This document shows positions 61,280 to 64,000 of a stretch of 64,000 nucleotides of DNA, in pieces. Position numbers and translations under genes: made by a program. Each line of letters opens with the position of its first letter. Position 1 is the first letter of the stretch. The stretch covers positions 1-64,000 of the forward strand of contig JARLUB010000001.1 in NCBI GenBank assembly GCA_030920305.1, given 5' to 3'. The notes under the pieces are model-generated. The model was not told where the DNA came from and did no database searches. It saw nothing but the letters and a program-made list of their open reading frames with translations. The stretch comes from Eubacteriales bacterium SKADARSKE-1. Lineage in GTDB: Bacteria; Bacillota; Clostridia; Oscillospirales; Acutalibacteraceae.

Positions 61280-61510
61280 TTGAACAGATTAAAAATGTTA
61301 AGAAAAAAATTAGGATACACCCAAACCAAAATGGAAATTCTTACGGGAATTTATCAAAGTGACTATTCTAAAATAGAAAGAGGAACTAGATACTTGACCT
61401 TTGAGCAATGCAAAAGAGTTGCAATTGCGCTTAACACAAGCATGGATTATTTAGCGGGATTAACAGATGAAGAAAACCCTTACCCTAGATCTAAAAATTT
61501 CGTTGAATAA
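61280..61510 (+). CDS. Small XRE-family regulator
   Basis: A 76-residue protein that is little more than a Cro/CI HTH: LRKKLGYTQTKMEILTGI, YQSDYSKIERGTRYLTFEQC and VAIALNTSMDYLAGLTDE. The start is TTG with only a poor GGTGAT site. Target unknown; nearest neighbours are hinT and comEC. It is not obviously part of a mobile element. Confidence 0.8.
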   Translation: MNRLKMLRKKLGYTQTKMEILTGIYQSDYSKIERGTRYLTFEQCKRVAIALNTSMDYLAGLTDEENPYPRSKNFVE

Positions 61511-61707
61511 AATACTTTATTAGTAGCACTCGGTATATTGCGCCACAATAAAGAAATATTTAGTGGATTGGTTTACCTTTCTAATGTTTCAAGTTTTGCG
61601 TAAAATTATATGCTTTTCAATTCATAAACACGCTTTTAATACCTCTTACTATAATTTTTTTGCACATACACAGGCGTCGATTTTATCATAAAAGGTAAGG
61701 TGAATTT

Positions 61708-63957
61708 ATGAAGCGACCCTTTGCACTTATCGGCTTTACATATTTATCTGCATTAATATTGTCAGTTTATTGTACTGCTGAAATAACAAGAGTATTAATC
61801 TTTGTTTTTCTGGGGCTATTCATAATCTCGCTTTTTTTTAAAAAAATCAGAAAACCAAAAACTATTCCTATTGCATTTTTAACAATTGCTATTGCTATGC
61901 TTGTTTATAGTTTAACGTCAGAAAATATAGTAAAACCAATTGAAGCTTTAAACGGAAAAGATGCGGTAATATCCGGAACAATTTGCGAAATCCCATATAA
62001 ATCATATAATAAATACTACTATGTTATAGAAACCGATAGTGTTAAAATAGATGGCGTAGATGACGCTCCACAAAACATTAAAATGCGGCTTTCCATTTCA
62101 AAAGCATTCGATGCAGATGTGTATGATAAAGTTAATGGAAAGGTCCATCTTTTTACTAAAGACCCAGACGGCGCTTTTTCATCAAAAAGTTCTTATGCTG
62201 CAAAAGGTATACATATATTCTCTTATCTTTACGAATTTGAAGATTATAGCACACAAGATGGTGACCAAAAACCAATTTACTATTATTGTTTGAAATGCCG
62301 TCAAGCTTTAGAATCTTCACTTAGAATGATATTTCCCAGTAAATATTGGCCTGTTGCCGAAGGGATTTTATTGGGAGACACATATGCAATTGACGAAGAT
62401 ATAAAATCAGATTTTAGAGATGTAGGAATATCACATTTATTATCTGTTTCAGGGTTTAATGTCTCTATTATTGCACAATTTTTTATAATGATTTTACTAT
62501 TCTTTAAAGTGCCAAGAAGGTGGGCTTGTCTTTTTTCTTGTTTTGGAATACTATTATTCATGGGTATTACTGGGTTTACTCCCTCTGTTGTCAGAGCAGG
62601 TATTATGTTAATACTTTGTTTTATTGCACCAATTTTCAAATTAACTGCTGATTCATTAAATTCTTTAGGTTTTGCTGTTTTAATTTTTACTATCTTTAAA
62701 CCTTTTTCTGGCGGAGATATTGGTCTTTTATTATCGTTTTTTGCAACACTCGGAATAATATTGCTATCAGCTAAATTAGAACTACTTTTAAAAAGCACTG
62801 CAGACCATTTAAAATATGGCAAAAAAGCATTAAGTTATCTTATACCATCAATTTCAGTTACCATGAGCGCAACAATATTTATTCTTCCAATTACTATGCT
62901 ATTTTTTAAAAAATTTTCATTAGTTAATATAATTGCAAATATGTTGGTGGTTTTTCCTTCCATGATAATGCTGATTTTAACCCTGATTGCTGCTATCTTA
63001 TATCTTTTATGGCCACTTCAGTTTATCGCTATGCCACTAGGTTTAATTTCTGGAGTCTTAATAAACTACATAACTGCTTGTGCAAATATTTTAGCTAAAT
63101 TCCCGTTTGCTACTGTCTCAACATCACAACCATTTATAGTTTTTTGGTTGGGTTGTGCTGCCTTGCTGCTGGCTGTTTCTTTGTTTATTGGAAAAGGTAC
63201 AAGCCTTGTTAAAATATCAGCTATACTATCTTGTATATTGCTTTTTACTGGAGTGATATCTTACCAACTTGTTACAAGAGACCTTACCAGCCTGGCCGTT
63301 TTAGATACTGGTGACGGCTGCTCTCTTGTTCTTACTAAAGCTAATCGTTCAGCCGTTATTTCTTGCGGCGGCGATAAAATTAAATACAATAAGTTGTCAC
63401 AGTATTTAGATTCGCAAAACATATCAAATTTAGATTGTGTTCTTTTAAGCGACTTTGAAGACGAAACTTCGCGTTATGCTCAAAATGTAATAGATGAATA
63501 TAACCCTTACTATGTGGTTCTGCCCGACCGAGACGACATAGATAGTAAGCTTTCTAAATCTATTTCGGACAGCAGCACAGCTCAATATTTCACTTCTAAG
63601 TCAACACTAAACTTTTGGAACAATATAAAAATTTGTGCTATAAATTCTGATGATCAGAGTTTTTTGTTTCTTACTGTTAATGATATTAATATTTTGATTT
63701 GTCCGTCTGGCGGTAACGCTGGATATATTCCAAATGAATATAGAAATTGTCAAATTTTTATAGAAGGTAATTTAACTACTTCCCTAGATAAAATAAATTC
63801 AACTTATGCTATTATGGGAAACAGTTTGGATGTTGCAACTAAAAATGTGAATGCAGTTGCGCAATCTGGTAAAATACCCATAGCTACCGCTGGCGATGGT
63901 AATGTTATTGTTGACTTTTTAGGCGGACAAAATGTTTCTATGAGAAGGGTAAAATAA
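61708..63957 (+). CDS. comEC: DNA internalisation protein ComEC/Rec2 with degenerate C-terminal hydrolase domain
   Basis: Membrane channel for uptake of transforming single-stranded DNA; 749 residues. Order: two to three N-terminal helices, an OB-like extracellular domain (about 65-190), the competence domain with ISHLLSVSGFNVSIIAQFF and GITGFTPSVVRAGIML, and about eight further helices. The C-terminal metallo-beta-lactamase-like part (from LAVLDTGDGCSLVL) lacks the usual HxHxDH: that position reads LLSDFEDETSRYA. AAGGTAAGGTG precedes the ATG. The next gene overlaps its stop (TAATG). Confidence 0.9.
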   Translation: MKRPFALIGFTYLSALILSVYCTAEITRVLIFVFLGLFIISLFFKKIRKPKTIPIAFLTIAIAMLVYSLTSENIVKPIEALNGKDAVISGTICEIPYKSYNKYYYVIETDSVKIDGVDDAPQNIKMRLSISKAFDADVYDKVNGKVHLFTKDPDGAFSSKSSYAAKGIHIFSYLYEFEDYSTQDGDQKPIYYYCLKCRQALESSLRMIFPSKYWPVAEGILLGDTYAIDEDIKSDFRDVGISHLLSVSGFNVSIIAQFFIMILLFFKVPRRWACLFSCFGILLFMGITGFTPSVVRAGIMLILCFIAPIFKLTADSLNSLGFAVLIFTIFKPFSGGDIGLLLSFFATLGIILLSAKLELLLKSTADHLKYGKKALSYLIPSISVTMSATIFILPITMLFFKKFSLVNIIANMLVVFPSMIMLILTLIAAILYLLWPLQFIAMPLGLISGVLINYITACANILAKFPFATVSTSQPFIVFWLGCAALLLAVSLFIGKGTSLVKISAILSCILLFTGVISYQLVTRDLTSLAVLDTGDGCSLVLTKANRSAVISCGGDKIKYNKLSQYLDSQNISNLDCVLLSDFEDETSRYAQNVIDEYNPYYVVLPDRDDIDSKLSKSISDSSTAQYFTSKSTLNFWNNIKICAINSDDQSFLFLTVNDINILICPSGGNAGYIPNEYRNCQIFIEGNLTTSLDKINSTYAIMGNSLDVATKNVNAVAQSGKIPIATAGDGNVIVDFLGGQNVSMRRVK

Positions 63958-64000
63958 TGCCAAATATTACGGAAAACGACTTAAATACTCAAATAAATTC
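63957..64000 (+). CDS. holA: Start of a gene, probably DNA polymerase III delta subunit (partial)
   Basis: The ATG overlaps the comEC stop codon; the 14 visible residues MPNITENDLNTQIN resemble the N-terminus of HolA proteins, and comEC-holA is a common Firmicutes order. The window ends here, so the call rests mainly on position. Confidence 0.5.
   Translation, partial: MPNITENDLNTQIN

Overview
The window reads as chromosome of an AT-rich, endospore-forming member of the Firmicutes, most likely class Clostridia and plausibly the Oscillospirales/Ruminococcaceae side (inference). Reasons: strong AGGAGG-type ribosome binding sites with frequent TTG and GTG starts, sporulation genes (spoIID, spoVS, ypeB), a pyruvate phosphate dikinase, the Firmicutes gene order glmU-prs-pth-mfd, and class B sortase. 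No plasmid or phage structural genes are visible.

Layout. 1-5100 holds secreted-protein genes: a leftward 453-aa protein with an internal duplication, and a rightward three-gene operon of related signal-peptide proteins with Gly/Ala-rich hydrophobic centres. 5200-8720 is the regulation and recombination end of a Tn916-like integrative element (two XRE regulators, a sigma-region-4-like protein, excisionase, tyrosine integrase and several structured RNA regions) lying against a tRNA-Arg(CCU) gene; no conjugation genes are seen. 8980-13700 carries gap, a membrane protein, spoIID and eno; then come an orphan 5S rRNA, tRNA-Ser(GGA), the pseudouridine catabolism pair psuK-psuG and tRNA-Ala(UGC). 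16760-26320 is a mostly leftward block: ogg, an M14 peptidase, spoVS, ymdB, mfd, pth, prs and a shortened glmU. 26740-32750 runs rightward with ppdK, murA, walJ and rlmH. 33140-48740 has ypeB, a cysteine desulfurase-thiI pair for tRNA thiolation, a sortase B, fba, rplM-rpsI, mnmA, a membrane protein, a flavoprotein, a P1B metal ATPase and recD2.

48800-51230 is the most distinctive region: six tandem leftward paralogues coding for about 80-87-aa peptides with a short double-glycine leader (LxDKELExVxGG) and a conserved core ending in YNYGNF. There is a decayed seventh copy and a consensus promoter at the head of the array. Three further unrelated double-glycine peptides (16539, 32979 minus, 40407) each have their own promoter and terminator, so the genome seems to run a dispersed set of such peptides. 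No processing/export transporter is in the window, so it must be encoded elsewhere if the leader reading is right.

51570 to the end has dnaE, pfkA, a second family of signal-peptide proteins (one frameshifted in a poly-A tract), alaS, a HIT protein, a small XRE regulator, comEC and the start of a gene that is probably holA.

Four glycolysis genes (gap, eno, fba, pfkA) and ppdK are spread as single genes, each with its own signals. The thiI, mnmA and cysteine desulfurase genes together supply tRNA sulfur modification. mfd, recD2, ogg and dnaE cover repair and replication. Starts were corrected from the longest reading frame wherever a ribosome binding site chose a downstream codon. All functional calls come from motif recognition by eye; no database search was run.
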